64,000 bases of DNA from NCBI GenBank assembly GCA_963978545.1, contig OZ021722.1, positions 110,393,442 to 110,457,441 on the forward strand, given 5' to 3'. Both the position numbers and the translations under genes were made by a program. This document shows positions 59,901-64,000 of this stretch, one piece after another. This stretch comes from Linyphia triangularis (taxonomy: Eukaryota > Arthropoda > Arachnida > Araneae > Linyphiidae). Below the pieces are notes generated by a model that saw nothing but the letters and a program-made list of their open reading frames with translations, had not been told where the DNA came from and made no database searches. Each line of letters begins with the position of its first letter. The first letter of the stretch is position 1.

Positions 59901-61374
59901 GCTTCGTGTTGTTATACCCGAATATATCTCGGGAGGAATTTATTTGCGCTCAATGCAATAGATGGCAGCACTATACTGCAAGTTTCAAAGGTTAGATGCC
60001 AAAGGTCAAAGTCCGCGGCATTTTTTTGTTGCAAAATGGCATCCCGTAAACGTTATATAGATATTACAAAATTATATATAGATATTATAGTTATATACAA
60101 AACTGAACTACTAATAGGTATTCATTTTTATTTATTTATTTATTTAGAAAATAATTAAATTGATTTTTTTTTTTTTAATTTTTAGAAAATAATGCTCCAC
60201 TGGATGCGAACTTTACCACTGCCACGCTGAGTGGCAGCCGCCACAAAACCTTAAAATTTTTATGTATATAATTAAAAATATTAATTTTTAACTGCTAAGT
60301 ATATTTTATTTTGTATTAAACATTTGTTTTTTGCAATAAAAAAAGTGAACAATTTAGGTACCCAAATCATCTAAATAACTGAACAGCTAAAAGGTTAATA
60401 CAATGGAAAATATAAAATAATTTCATTATTTTTTCATAATTAGAAAATTACAAATAGTTAGAAACTGAAAAAAATGCCATTGACCCAGCATATTGCTTTA
60501 TACTCTATATCTAACTACAGATGGTAGTAAAGTGCTATATTTTTGTGCCAATTCCAATATCTTTTATTTCTTTAGTAAGCTGTATGAATAATTATTCTGA
60601 ATGGGCACAATATTTGGTTTTGAGGAATTGTGAAGTTCTTTGCCATGAGTTATGTTTAATTAGAATCATTTCCCTGGCATCTACAGAAAACACTTAGGCT
60701 ACTAGAAAATTGTTTATATTACAATATAGAATACATAATCAAGTTAACTTTCAGAAAATATGTACAGTTACTTTAAATTTTTTTAATAGAATGTGTCAGC
60801 TTTTAATTATGTAAGTTTCATCATAGTCCTGGCAAATAAAGAATACAATGACAGCAAACCAAGATAATGATGCTTGATATTTATTTAATATATAATTAAA
60901 GTAAATACAAATTTAATAGTACCCCACTACAATGGACAATTCCCACATTTTTTTTATTTTTTTTCAATTCTAAATGTTTCAAAAAGGTCATAAACACAAA
61001 AATGTCTGCTCAATGTGCTTTTTCTTTTCTTTTAATTTGCAATCAAAGTTCCCCTGATAGACGTTGGCAAGAAAACGATTCATTCGGCTTGAATTAAATG
61101 TGACGTCAAGAGTTCCCTAACATCTTGGCTTAAATTACAGAAGCGGAAACCAGTTTTGTAAATTTCTCGCAAATCGCGCCAACCTGTATGGCAACGGTCT
61201 ACCAAATCAACGCAAACTATTTGGCAGAAACCTCACGATAACCATAGAATACATAATCAAATAACCAGTGAAAATAAAGTGTTCATTATTCATTACCTGT
61301 TAGCTCAGTATCAATAGAGACAAAATCACATTCATCAATGGCTTGTGTCACATTAAGAAATTGCTCTGCAAAGT
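20841..61374 (-). CDS. PARN: Poly(A)-specific ribonuclease PARN (3' deadenylase), 18 of about 19 coding exons
   Basis: PARN removes poly(A) tails 3' to 5' from mRNAs and matures several small RNAs. It is a Mg-dependent DEDDh nuclease with an R3H and a cap-binding RRM domain. Join of exons, 5' to 3' on the minus strand: 61374-61297, 58238-58168, 56694-56627, 55851-55770, 53767-53707, 49633-49465, 44953-44725, 43032-42898, 40826-40740, 38443-38368, 36195-36085, 32512-32443, 28779-28724, 28004-27918, 26164-26090, 24410-24236, 23158-23085, 20938-20841. All junctions are AG/GT and every phase agrees, giving 600 residues plus stop (human PARN is 639). Catalytic residues seen: SIDTEL (Asp, Glu), YLDILH (Asp) and HEAGYDAF (His, Asp). 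The R3H region is around LEPCSAYRRKLIYE, and the RRM is FHVSFPSEWKT to VNWLDD, whose Trp matches the cap-binding Trp of vertebrate PARN. FDTMEERYSKIRE and the RRM favour PARN over PNLDC1. The first exon with the start codon is not identified. The introns (0.7-4.5 kb) are full of transposons. Confidence 0.95.
21746..22159 (+). mobile_element. CAGGGTTCCCAC element, copy A
   Basis: The 414-bp non-autonomous element starts CAGCGTTCCCA and ends GTGGGAAGCCTG, with the 5-bp duplication ACATC on both sides. The body has GAATGAAAATCAATGACTTT and many AAGGACTTTTAAG / CAAGGCCTTGAAAA words. It lies in the last PARN intron. Confidence 0.85.
22660..23020 (+). repeat. Interspersed repeat related to 37405-38215
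   Basis: It includes TAATGAAAATATTGGATTCC, TACATGTTTTGAAACATGA, GTTCAAATTTTGTATACAGG and TCTAACAATTTTTATCAAAA. It matches the families at 17545 and 37405. Confidence 0.62.
23085..23158 (-). CDS. PARN: PARN exon 18: acidic tail
   Basis: Reads (E)GSASCSMDLIPEVDENEA then ETTDGS. It is a low-complexity acidic C-terminal segment as in other PARN proteins. It is identified by an exact phase match and good sites (acceptor TTTCAG, donor GTAAGA). Confidence 0.85.
23542..23970 (+). mobile_element. CAGGGTTCCCAC element, copy B
   Basis: CAGGGTTCTCAC ... GTGGGAACCCTG, 429 bp, with the duplication GTTTA on both sides. It lies in the PARN intron between exons 17 and 18. Confidence 0.88.
24236..24410 (-). 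CDS. PARN: PARN exon 17
   Basis: Reads (A)KAGLVNKLSRIYRVKP then YAEYLKWESQQSTSN and a Ser/Lys-rich region ending PVPKRRNSGSG. YRIxxYAEY is the end of the RRM module in PARN. The basic tail could be a nuclear localisation element. The acceptor is TTTTAG and the donor GTAAGG. Confidence 0.92.
24596..24869 (+). mobile_element. piggyBac-type MITE 1 (TTAA-flanked)
   Basis: TTAA at 24596-24599 and 24866-24869 bounds inverted ends CCCTCTGAGCGTCAAGGG and, read inwards from the right, CCTTCTGAGGGTCACGGG. About 266 bp of AT-rich filler lies between. TTAA duplications with CC-starting ends are typical of piggyBac. Confidence 0.78.
25537..25695 (+). mobile_element. Tigger/pogo-like MITE
   Basis: The 159-bp element begins CAGTCAAATCCCGTTAATGC and ends GCATTAACGAGGTTTAAGTG, flanked by TA on both sides. 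Such termini (CAGT..AA.C.CGTTAAT) are typical of the pogo/Tigger branch of Tc1/mariner. It lies in the intron between PARN exons 16 and 17. Confidence 0.78.
26090..26164 (-). CDS. PARN: PARN exon 16: RRM, cap-binding Trp
   Basis: Reads (G)NIYVNWLDDVSALVALKN then PGNTIS. The Trp of NWLDD is in the position of the cap-binding Trp475 of vertebrate PARN. The acceptor is TTTTAG and the donor GTAAAG. Confidence 0.94.
27918..28004 (-). CDS. PARN: PARN exon 15: RRM start
   Basis: Reads (P)EPNRDNVFHVSFPSEWKT then VDLVELFLPY. The RD.V.HV.FP.EWKT..L..LF...G pattern is the start of the PARN RRM. The acceptor is TTACAG and the donor GTAAGT. Confidence 0.95.
28005..28723. other. PARN intron, nothing recognised
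   Basis: This short AT-rich intron between exons 14 and 15 has no repeat or frame that I can recognise. Confidence 0.5.
28724..28779 (-). CDS. PARN: PARN exon 14
   Basis: Reads (R)FHILRHYDITCLNICGPD, matching the L.R..DI.YLN..GPD segment of PARN. The acceptor is ATGTAG and the donor GTAAGT. Its 56 bp keep the phase exactly. Confidence 0.92.
29232..30639 (+). mobile_element. 1.4 kb element with GGGTTTGTACAG termini
   Basis: It starts CAGGGTTTGTACAGATTTT with the sub-terminal word CAAGGACTTTCTAAAGACTT. It ends CAAGGTTTTTTAAAAACGTA then CAAACCATG. The flanks TTTAA and TTTAT agree at four of five positions. A second, partial left end (CATGGTTCGTATACATG) is nested at about 29524. No transposase frame is seen. 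Confidence 0.68.
30804..31016 (+). other. Candidate antisense exon-like frame, unknown
   Basis: After TTTCTGCAG an open frame includes SLPDNAKTIHVRQICLVKIE and STSYNHILGLAPDGVNSHFI, closing at a GGAA|GTAAGC donor-like site. It sits in a PARN intron on the opposite strand. Composition is more protein-like than its surroundings, but no family is recognised. It could be a transposon relic or an exon of a nested gene. Confidence 0.25.
31958..32231 (+). mobile_element. piggyBac-type MITE 2 (TTAA-flanked)
   Basis: TTAA at 31958-31961 and 32228-32231 flanks CCCTTTGGGTACATTTGACG on the left. The right end, read inwards, is CCCCTTGGGTACGGATTTA. It is about 266 bp internally with no frame. Confidence 0.8.
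32443..32512 (-). CDS. PARN: PARN exon 13
   Basis: Reads (G)SMASPSVEHVDTTSKI then LSPYVN, matching the ..SP...V...SKL..P..N segment between the nuclease core and the RRM. The acceptor is GTGCAG and the donor GTAAGT. Confidence 0.91.
33484..36030 (+). mobile_element. Probable composite element with GGTTCATACAG / GTACGAACC ends
   Basis: The left end CATGGTTCATACAG and right end CTGTACGAACCTTG resemble the 29232-30639 family, with the same AAGGACTTT sub-terminal words. The interior contains a diverged copy of the 18133 family (about 34940-35800), the right end of the 53905 family near 34932 and a repeated TAATATATTCTGTTGACAAA block (34532, 34679). The borders are uncertain, because the target duplication is imperfect. 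Confidence 0.45.
36085..36195 (-). CDS. PARN: PARN exon 12: catalytic His/Asp
   Basis: Reads (E)AEGICKCYDQNSEKY then HEAGYDAFMAGVIFIGMAKK and L. HEAGYDAF carries the DEDDh His and the last Asp (His377 and Asp382 in human). The acceptor is TTGTAG and the donor GTGAGT. This exon settles membership of the PARN family. Confidence 0.96.
36196..37404. other. PARN intron part, nothing recognised
   Basis: AT-rich sequence with poly(T) and poly(A) tracts. No gene or classified repeat is seen before the interspersed repeat that starts near 37405. Confidence 0.5.
37405..38215 (-). repeat. Interspersed repeat, longest copy, with an internal 85-bp duplication
   Basis: It runs from GTGGAACATCACACAACTTT to TATTTATATGGGTAAT. 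Pieces recur at 10150, 17545 and 22660. Its end is duplicated as two apparently identical 85-bp units (38041-38125 and 38126-38210). The frame at 37532-37777 is low-complexity and is not called as a gene. Confidence 0.68.
38368..38443 (-). CDS. PARN: PARN exon 11
   Basis: Reads PFFDCTSLSSLFRQLEGKAF then ELPEI, matching the PF.D...TSL..L...L segment of PARN. The acceptor is CTGCAG and the donor GTAAGT. It ends after one base of a Glu codon. Confidence 0.92.
39300..39593 (-). pseudogene. Relic of the parent of the CAGGGTTCCCAC family
   Basis: It is related to the 177-bp units at 45523-46229 and to the outer sequence at 46683-46945. On the minus strand it reads ...LSKSILCMKDFVNKVLGKAA then VKSL. 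The LGKAAxxSH-like pattern resembles zinc-finger segments found near hAT-type transposases. It is adjacent to copy C. Confidence 0.45.
39594..39996 (+). mobile_element. CAGGGTTCCCAC element, copy C
   Basis: CAGGGTTCCCAC ... GTGGGAACCCTG, 403 bp, duplication CTATA on both sides. It lies in the intron between PARN exons 10 and 11, inserted next to an older relic of a longer related element. Confidence 0.9.
40199..40739 (+). mobile_element. Right-truncated copy of the GGGTTTCTGC family, abutting PARN exon 10
   Basis: It starts CAGGGTTTCTGCCAAAATGA and parallels 54883-55500 (AATCAA.CGTTTTGGTATCAA, AGTGTTAAGAAAA, ATGACTTATGGTCG). Its right terminus is missing, and the match fades at the PARN exon 10 donor. 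Confidence 0.7.
40740..40826 (-). CDS. PARN: PARN exon 10: FPxLLDTK motif
   Basis: Reads DLREYKSMIRMTFPHLLDTK then YMASSEKLR, matching the PARN FPRLLDTKLMAS block. The acceptor is TTTTAG and the donor CGT|GTAAGT. It is phase 0 on both sides, as the two neighbouring exons require. A decayed transposon fragment (40199 to about 40739) abuts the donor. Confidence 0.94.
40877..41344 (+). mobile_element. MITE with CAGGGG ends, copy 1
   Basis: CAGGGGACACAGTGAGTTAA ... ATGCGACCCCTG, 468 bp, full of AATTTTAGG..AATT words. It is homologous along its length to 47724-48149. The target duplication is unclear. It lies in the PARN intron between exons 9 and 10. Confidence 0.68.
41630..42042 (+). mobile_element. 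CAGGGTTCCCAC element, copy D
   Basis: CAGGGTTCCCAC ... GTGGGTACCCTG, 413 bp, duplication AGTTT on both sides. Confidence 0.9.
42361..42545 (-). repeat. tRNA-derived SINE, family 2, copy 2
   Basis: On the minus strand it reads GATGGCTATGGGGTGAGCAC (A-box region) and GATTCAAATCC (B-box). It shares GGTACCTTTGGCATG-like, GGGATCTACAGCTTAATG-like and CTCAACGACCTAATTT segments with the copy at 13117-13491. It lies in the PARN intron between exons 9 and 10. Confidence 0.78.
42898..43032 (-). CDS. PARN: PARN exon 9: third catalytic Asp
   Basis: Reads GDVDTAVGFRKVMDYLSQSK then KLIVGQCIYLDILHMIEQFY and FPLPE. The Asp of YLDILH matches the third DEDD residue (Asp292 in human). The usual GHN before it is GQC here, which is not catalytic. 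A partial copy of this exon lies about 280 bp upstream in gene sense (43215-43281). Confidence 0.95.
43215..43281 (-). pseudogene. Partial duplicate of PARN exon 9
   Basis: Sixty-seven bases nearly identical to 42937-43003 inside exon 9 (two mismatches noticed). They would read KVMDYLSQSKKLIVG, then RCIYLDI, keeping the catalytic Asp. No proper acceptor or donor brackets it, so it is an inert or cryptic exon piece in the intron upstream of exon 9. Confidence 0.88.
43551..44300 (+). pseudogene. Tc1/mariner-type transposase relic
   Basis: A Tc1-like terminus ACAGTCCATCTCAAAACTGT starts at 43551. A frame from 43907 reads MFRSKAISRYEIIAIFILKA, DGKSTKEITKIVKRFVRSTC, the first helix-turn-helix. 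After a frame break the sequence gives KMPLRQIASTVAVSNDT and KWHKNRF, matching the second helix-turn-helix of Tc1 transposases. The DDE catalytic part is missing, and the relic ends at a G-run near 44306. Confidence 0.75.
44725..44953 (-). CDS. PARN: PARN exon 8: R3H domain
   Basis: Reads QLVDSFIANESETVMQLEPC then SAYRRKLIYETVQQKH and a tail ending SKEMSDL. This is the R3H region, whose LEPC..F/YRRKLIY segment is conserved in PARN. It is more GC-rich than the surrounding introns. The acceptor is TTTTAG and the donor GTAAGT, in phase 0. Confidence 0.94.
45048..45487 (+). mobile_element. Element of the GTGGCCAC family, copy 1
   Basis: It parallels 53905-54290 (CCCGGACAGATTTCTAAAAA, TTTCAAATTTCCCCAATTTT, CCAGATGT, TTCCCTGACATTTC) and ends TTCTGTGGCCACTCTG. 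The left terminus is decayed (CAGGCACAAAATTC), so the duplication is not clear. Confidence 0.65.
45523..46229 (-). repeat. 177-bp tandem array (4 units) built from a transposon end
   Basis: The units start at about 45523, 45699, 45876 and 46053, nearly identical in the last three. Each begins with the left terminus CAGGGTTCCCACTC and ends CAGACTTTGATAATG. On the minus strand each unit carries a short frame, LSKSVYEVKCKFDMKDFDIS then TLDKAAVKSHIKRPDA and a stop. It lies in the PARN intron between exons 7 and 8. Confidence 0.88.
46230..46677 (+). mobile_element. CAGGGTTCCCAC element, copy E
   Basis: CAGGGTTCCCAC ... GAGGGAACCCTG, 448 bp, duplication TAATG on both sides. It sits inside an older, longer relative, whose sequence continues at 46683-46945 (GGTCTTTGATCTTTTG ... 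AAGCACTTCTAATGAC). Confidence 0.9.
47100..47327 (+). repeat. Direct duplication (period 138) enclosing a perfect hairpin
   Basis: CCAATATTTATCA...GAAGATGGTTGATA...AATTCATAGA occurs from 47100 and again from 47238. Between lies a perfect 17-bp inverted repeat, TCATAGACCCCTGTTCT (47172-47188) and its complement (47200-47216), with an 11-nt loop. The CAGGGGTCTAT word equals the terminus of the 63271-63651 element. Confidence 0.82.
47724..48149 (+). mobile_element. MITE with CAGGGG ends, copy 2
   Basis: CAGGGGTGGCAGTGAG ... GGATGCAACCTCTG, 426 bp. It shares AATTTTAG.GATAATTC words and GCTGACATAGGCTCTTAA with copy 1 at 40877. Confidence 0.68.
48830..49235 (+). mobile_element. CAGGGTTCCCAC element, copy F
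   Basis: CAGGGTTTTCCCAC ... GTGAGAACCCTG, 406 bp, duplication ATCAA on both sides. It lies just 3' of PARN exon 7 in gene sense. Confidence 0.9.
49465..49633 (-). CDS. PARN: PARN exon 7: linker into the R3H domain
   Basis: Reads (G)VPYLTHAQEAKLREYL, a variable polar Ser/Thr/Gln linker, and IPDEHKQFIKEV. The pattern GIPYL..E....LRE and the IPE..KKFI helix match the nuclease-R3H boundary of PARN. The donor was chosen as GTAAGT, leaving two bases (AA) that join the T of the next exon to give Asn. Confidence 0.93.
50973..51374 (+). mobile_element. CAGGGTTCCCAC element, copy G
   Basis: CATTGTTCCCAC ... GTGGGAACCCAG, 402 bp, duplication TTTAC on both sides. Both termini carry point changes, but the body is well matched to copy C. 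Confidence 0.87.
51764..52060 (+). mobile_element. Left end of a CAGGGCTCCCAC element with GAGCAGG words
   Basis: It starts CAGGGCTCCCACTCATTCAG, then repeats GGAGCAGGAAAAATG, GAGCAGGTAAAA and TAGCAGAAAAA-type units, like the sub-terminal region of 18133-20063. The right border is not found. Confidence 0.55.
52690..53079 (+). mobile_element. CAGGGTTCCCAC element, copy H (with a G19 tract)
   Basis: CAGGATTCCTAC ... GTGGGAACC, about 390 bp, the most diverged full-length copy. A run of 19 G (52879-52897) lies where other copies have ACGGTGCAGATAAG. The right terminus is eroded. Confidence 0.75.
53106..53675 (+). repeat. 190-bp tandem repeat, 3 copies, next to PARN exon 6
   Basis: The units start at 53106, 53296 and 53486 (GATAGATTTTGAATGTGATT ...) and are almost identical; the middle unit differs by CCGCAATC for CCACAATC. 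The array ends about 30 bp from the exon 6 donor. No frame or known satellite is recognised. Confidence 0.93.
53707..53767 (-). CDS. PARN: PARN exon 6
   Basis: Reads TSSLHFLASHGFDFNKVIYE. The FLASxGFDFNKV motif is diagnostic of PARN. The acceptor is TTTCAG and the donor GTGAGA. A three-copy 190-bp tandem repeat starts about 30 bp beyond the donor, inside the following intron. Confidence 0.95.
53905..54290 (+). mobile_element. Element of the GTGGCCAC family, copy 2
   Basis: CAGAGTGGCCACAAAATCCA ... GGTTTTGTGGCCACTATG, 386 bp, duplication TTATT on both sides. CCCTGACATTTC words are repeated inside. Another left end lies at about 55983 (CAGGGTGGCCACAAAATTCA). Confidence 0.87.
54883..55618 (+). 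mobile_element. GGGTTTCTGC family, complete copy, 6-bp duplication
   Basis: CAGGGTTTCTGCC ... GTGCAGAAACCCTG, 736 bp, flanked by TTATTA on both sides (54877-54882 and 55619-55624). It contains repeated TCATGACTTT / CCAAGACT words. It lies in the PARN intron between exons 5 and 6. Confidence 0.85.
55770..55851 (-). CDS. PARN: PARN exon 5
   Basis: Reads YTHRDFNFYIFPRPHMRQAP and ends with KFVCQ. The FNFYxFPxP and FVCQ motifs are PARN hallmarks. The acceptor is TTGCAG and the donor GTACTC (weaker than consensus). It ends in phase 0. Confidence 0.94.
56627..56694 (-). CDS. PARN: PARN exon 4
   Basis: Reads QCSNILIIQFGLSTFKYH, the conserved FQFGL..FKY strand of the nuclease core. The acceptor is TTCCAG and the donor GTATGT. 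It ends after two bases of a Lys codon that is completed by the next exon. Confidence 0.93.
57745..57892 (+). repeat. Right half of the GGGGTAAAATGGGT MITE
   Basis: It matches 20084-20218 (TTATGTATTCTTATT, AAGATGTGCAAT, AAAAACCAAAATAAAAATT, ACCCATTTTACCCCA). The left half is missing. Confidence 0.65.
58168..58238 (-). CDS. PARN: PARN exon 3
   Basis: Reads (G)LYNTRSTEHAFDTMEERYSK. The FDTxEERYxK motif is characteristic of PARN, just after the first catalytic block. The acceptor is CTACAG and the donor GTAAAT. It enters with two bases of a Gly codon and ends in phase 0. Confidence 0.93.
58444..58807 (+). repeat. Putative solo LTR (unassigned family)
   Basis: It begins TGTGGTGTTTAACCTAGCTC, has a TATA-like GTATAAGCAGAG near 58612 and a downstream segment repeating CACCTTAAG / CACCCTAAGTG, and ends near TGTATGTCA. 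Its first 120 bp recur inverted at 12238-12352. Borders and target duplication are not proven. Confidence 0.38.
59150..59478 (+). mobile_element. Compact inverted-repeat MITE
   Basis: The ends CGATATAGATAAACAACTGG and CCAGTGGTTTATTTATATC are inverted and flanked inside by CTAGACTGC / GCAGTCTATC. The interior matches 15818-16140 in reverse complement (CTATAAAAGTGAACTGTGATTGG-type segment). Confidence 0.75.
59802..60398 (+). mobile_element. piggyBac-type MITE 3 with a possible transposase start relic
   Basis: TTAA at 59802-59805 and 60395-60398 bounds CCTTTTAACTGTTC and, inwards from the right, CCTTTTAGCTGTTC. Inside lie CCCGAGNNNNNCTCGGG palindromes and a short ATG frame at about 60036, MASRKRYIDITK. 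That start resembles piggyBac transposases, but the frame soon decays. Confidence 0.75.
61297..61374 (-). CDS. PARN: PARN exon 2: first catalytic Asp/Glu
   Basis: This is the most upstream exon I can identify. It reads FAEQFLNVTQAIDECDF, then VSIDTELT. Asp and Glu of IDTE correspond to the first DEDD pair (Asp28/Glu30 in human). The acceptor is TTTTAG and the donor GTAATG. The exon begins with two bases of a split codon, so a short exon 1 ending in phase 1 must lie upstream. From the family's usual start it should encode only about 6-8 residues. Confidence 0.92.
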
Positions 61375-63270
61375 CTAAAAAAATATTAAGAATTATTTTA
61401 AGAATTGCAGTTTTTTAAATTAGTTAATTTTTTTTTACTTTAAGAGAAACACATTTCATGTAAAACTTACAAAAGTTCAATAACTAGTTCTCTAACTATT
61501 GATACAAATGAAAGAAAACATTTTCAATACATTGTTAATAAGGGAAAAAGAATTGCAGTCTAAAATATTACTATTACCCTACTATTAATGCAGAAAAAAT
61601 AAAATTCAATTCCATAGCATTGCTGTAAAATATTAAAGGAAATTTTTATGTCATGTTGTAGGATTCAAGAATAAGCTTATCTTTATGTTAATTGTAAACT
61701 GTCCGTCACTGAAAGTTAAGAGCTGGCATTCTTTTAGAAAATACAATAGTAGAACTAAGTGATGAAACACTTTATAGATTTATGAAACATTGTGTGGTAA
61801 AAAGTACATAGTACTACTAAGTAATTAGTTGTTAACCAAGATTAAAAACAAATCCATTTTATGTTTGTTTATTACACAGAATCTGCAACAAAATTTATTT
61901 TACAATATGAAACTTCCAATTATTCTTATGAATTGTTGTACAAAAGGCCTTCTTGTAAAATACAAGTTCACAGTGGTGTGGGGGGATGCTTAAAAGTTGG
62001 TGTCAAATCGTACCCCCACTCCCAAAGATCAATTTTATCGTTTCATACTTATAATAAAAATATTAACTAATATGGAAATAATTTATACTTCCTAACACTA
62101 ACATTGAACAAGGGTCCAAAATTTACAGTTATTTTAATGAATATTCTTGAAGTAAAATGTACAATAAAGTAATAATTCAACAGTATACACAAAACTGTTT
62201 GTTTAGGTTTAAATGTGCATACTTTCATGAAATTAAATTAATAGAGAACTCGAAAATGTTTTTAAAAAAAAAAAAAAAGCTTTTCATTGTAAGAAACAAG
62301 AGTAGAAATTTAACTTAAAAGAAAGTAAGTTCCTCCAAAGATATAAGTTGACCTAGTGTAAGAGTATTTGTCAATAAAAATACTTATATCTTTATACAAA
62401 GTAGTAGAATACATTTTTATAATAGTATTTTATATAAACCATAGTTTTTTGGGGGTTTTTTACATTTGAAAAGTTTAGATAACTCTCTCTCAATTAAAAA
62501 GTTAATGCTATTTTTCTTCAGTAGTTTCTCGACGGATTGAGTGTTTTTAAAAGTAGGGGGATGGATTTCAGTGGTTTTAGAAGTGGAGGAATGTATGGGT
62601 ATTATCTTGAAAAGTGGGGGAGCGCGTCACCCTAGAGTCTACCCACACCTCTAGCACTGCAAATACAGTTATTAAAATTCTTATTCAAGTACACTTTTCT
62701 AAATATAGAGTTATTGTAAATCTGGTATATAAACGCATAATAAAGCTACCTGGGAATATTTCATACCATCCCTTTCAGATTCAAAATGTCCCATCCCTCC
62801 TTATGCATAACATTTCAATAAAATAGCTTATTGATAGAAACATACAGATAAATTAACTGCTGATTCAGAAAACTTATATTATAGGGCCTACAAAACATTA
62901 AGAATATATTAGCAACAATGAATGAGTTTGAAAATTTATTGAAAATGTTTAATAAGCATTTATTTAGTTTTGAGGTTGCAGACTAGCCTCTTTGTCAGAT
63001 GAACTCAAATAAATCTGCAACTAGAATGTGTTAAGATTTACTGTATGGCTCCCTTGGCGACTTTTTGAAAGCTGCCGATTCGGCGCCGAATGTGGCAACC
63101 AATCACCAAGGTTTTCTGATAACCCTAGTGATCATTTAAATTTGGCAACACTGTGTGTTTTGACGACACAGCCTTTTAACATCGTTTTCAATTTAGCGAT
63201 TTTTTTTTTAAAAGTCGCCAATGGGGACCGTACAGAAAATCTAAACTCTAAAATGATTCTAAGTAATAAA
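61375..63270. other. 5' flank of PARN: start exon not found
   Basis: The first PARN coding exon should lie here or beyond the window, but no short ATG exon with a phase 1 donor could be singled out. A possible element with ends CAGTGGTGTGGGGGG (61971) and CTACCCACACCTCTAG (about 62654) is visible. The rest is AT-rich with no gene seen. Confidence 0.4.
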
Positions 63271-63651
63271 CAGGGGTCTATCCAGATTTTTTTTACAGGG
63301 TCCTTTTTTTGTGAAGAAAAAATAATTTTATGAAAAATTTCCAATTTTATCTATTTTTGCAAAACTTTCATGCAATAATAAAAACAATTTTAAATTTTTA
63401 AAATCTTCAATGTTGAGTTGGTACTTATAAATATTTACAATGATATCCTTTACTACTAGATGATTTAAATATCTCAATTTTAGATTTACATTTTAACATG
63501 GAATTTTGTGAAAGGTTTGTTTGTTCGTTGGGAAATTTTGTGACAGGTCCTTTTGTTGGTTAAGGAATTTTGTGAAGAGTCCTTTTGTTGGCTATGGAAT
63601 TTTGTGAAGGGTCCTTAAAAGGACCCGAATTTCCTTATGCATAGACCCCTG
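63271..63651 (+). mobile_element. CAGGGGTCTAT MITE with an internal minisatellite
   Basis: CAGGGGTCTATCCAGATTTT ... TTATGCATAGACCCCTG, 381 bp, duplication ATAAA on both sides. Near its right end (about 63503-63618) are four imperfect units of about 36 bp: GGAATTTTGTGAAGGGTCCT then TTTGTTGGCTA. Confidence 0.88.
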
Positions 63652-64000
63652 ATAAATATTGTGTCTAATCTACATATACATATTGCAAGAGTCAGAAAAA
63701 AAACATTTCTTTTTGATAAAATTACTGGTGCCTCATCCCTCCCTAGTGAATCCGGACTGAAACTAGGAAGACATAAGCTAATTTACACTGTTTCATTGTA
63801 CAGGCTGTCAGCATTTAGAAATTTGTTAACGATAGGAGACTATAACAGAACTTAAAACCATCAAATGTAGTAGGCCAATTAACAAGAAATCAATAATTTT
63901 TAAACGATTATCCATTGATGGATGTATTTAAGAAAATTAATCTGTATGGGTTTATTTCTAGTTCACGTGGAAATATCGCCATTGGATGGTGATAAAAGTT
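63652..64000. other. Window edge, nothing supported
   Basis: A 72-codon plus-strand frame (63637-63855) starts inside the MITE and has no recognisable features. No gene is called. Confidence 0.45.

Noticed and set aside
20841..61374. Assignment to PNLDC1 (the piRNA trimmer) instead of PARN
   Set aside because: The RRM with EWKT/WLDD, the R3H segment, FDTxEERYxK and the HEAGYDAF and C-terminal motifs fit PARN. No C-terminal membrane segment is present.
63960..64000. ATGGCGATATTTCCAC|GTGAAC (minus strand) as PARN exon 1
   Set aside because: The phase could fit, but the encoded MAIFPH is unlike known PARN starts and the donor is weak. There is not enough support.

Overview
The window looks like a nuclear genome segment from an invertebrate animal, probably an arthropod. 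It is very AT-rich, has one spliced gene with long introns, and is crowded with many families of transposable elements. No bacterial-type operon, rRNA, true tRNA gene or CRISPR array is visible. The exact taxon cannot be fixed from the sequence alone.

The main gene lies on the minus strand from about 61374 down to 20841. It is PARN, the poly(A)-specific ribonuclease (deadenylase). Eighteen coding exons join in perfect phase, from the catalytic Asp/Glu segment to a stop codon after a C-terminal Asn-Asn-Trp. They encode 600 residues. Only the short first coding exon (about 6-8 residues) is missing; it is unresolved or lies beyond base 64000. The order nuclease part 1, R3H, nuclease part 2, RRM and basic/acidic tail is preserved, and all five DEDDh catalytic residues can be read.

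Bases 1-20800 hold no convincing host gene. From left to right they contain a tRNA-derived SINE, a LINE reverse-transcriptase C-terminal scrap, a decayed Ty3/Gypsy element (gag to integrase) with its 3' LTR, inverted-repeat elements (one carrying a THAP zinc-finger exon), a solo LTR of the same Gypsy family on the minus strand with a SINE inside it, a Harbinger-type MITE, SINE-in-SINE and SINE-in-MITE nests, long foldback elements, and a 1.9 kb element nested in a palindromic MITE. Two acidic open frames (10889-11218 and about 16801-17105) are the only candidates there for unknown host exons.

The PARN introns and the 5' flank are packed with non-autonomous DNA transposons. One family has CAGGGTTCCCAC termini and 5-bp target duplications (at least eight copies). 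Others include 6-bp-duplication elements, three TTAA-flanked piggyBac-type MITEs, a Tigger-like MITE and a Tc1-type transposase relic. Local tandem amplifications (177 bp x4, 190 bp x3, 85 bp x2) and a duplicated piece of a PARN exon are also present. No new biological system is demonstrated. The most interesting items are the PARN exon fragment duplication, the transposon-end tandem array, the THAP exon caught between inverted repeats, and the unexplained acidic frames.
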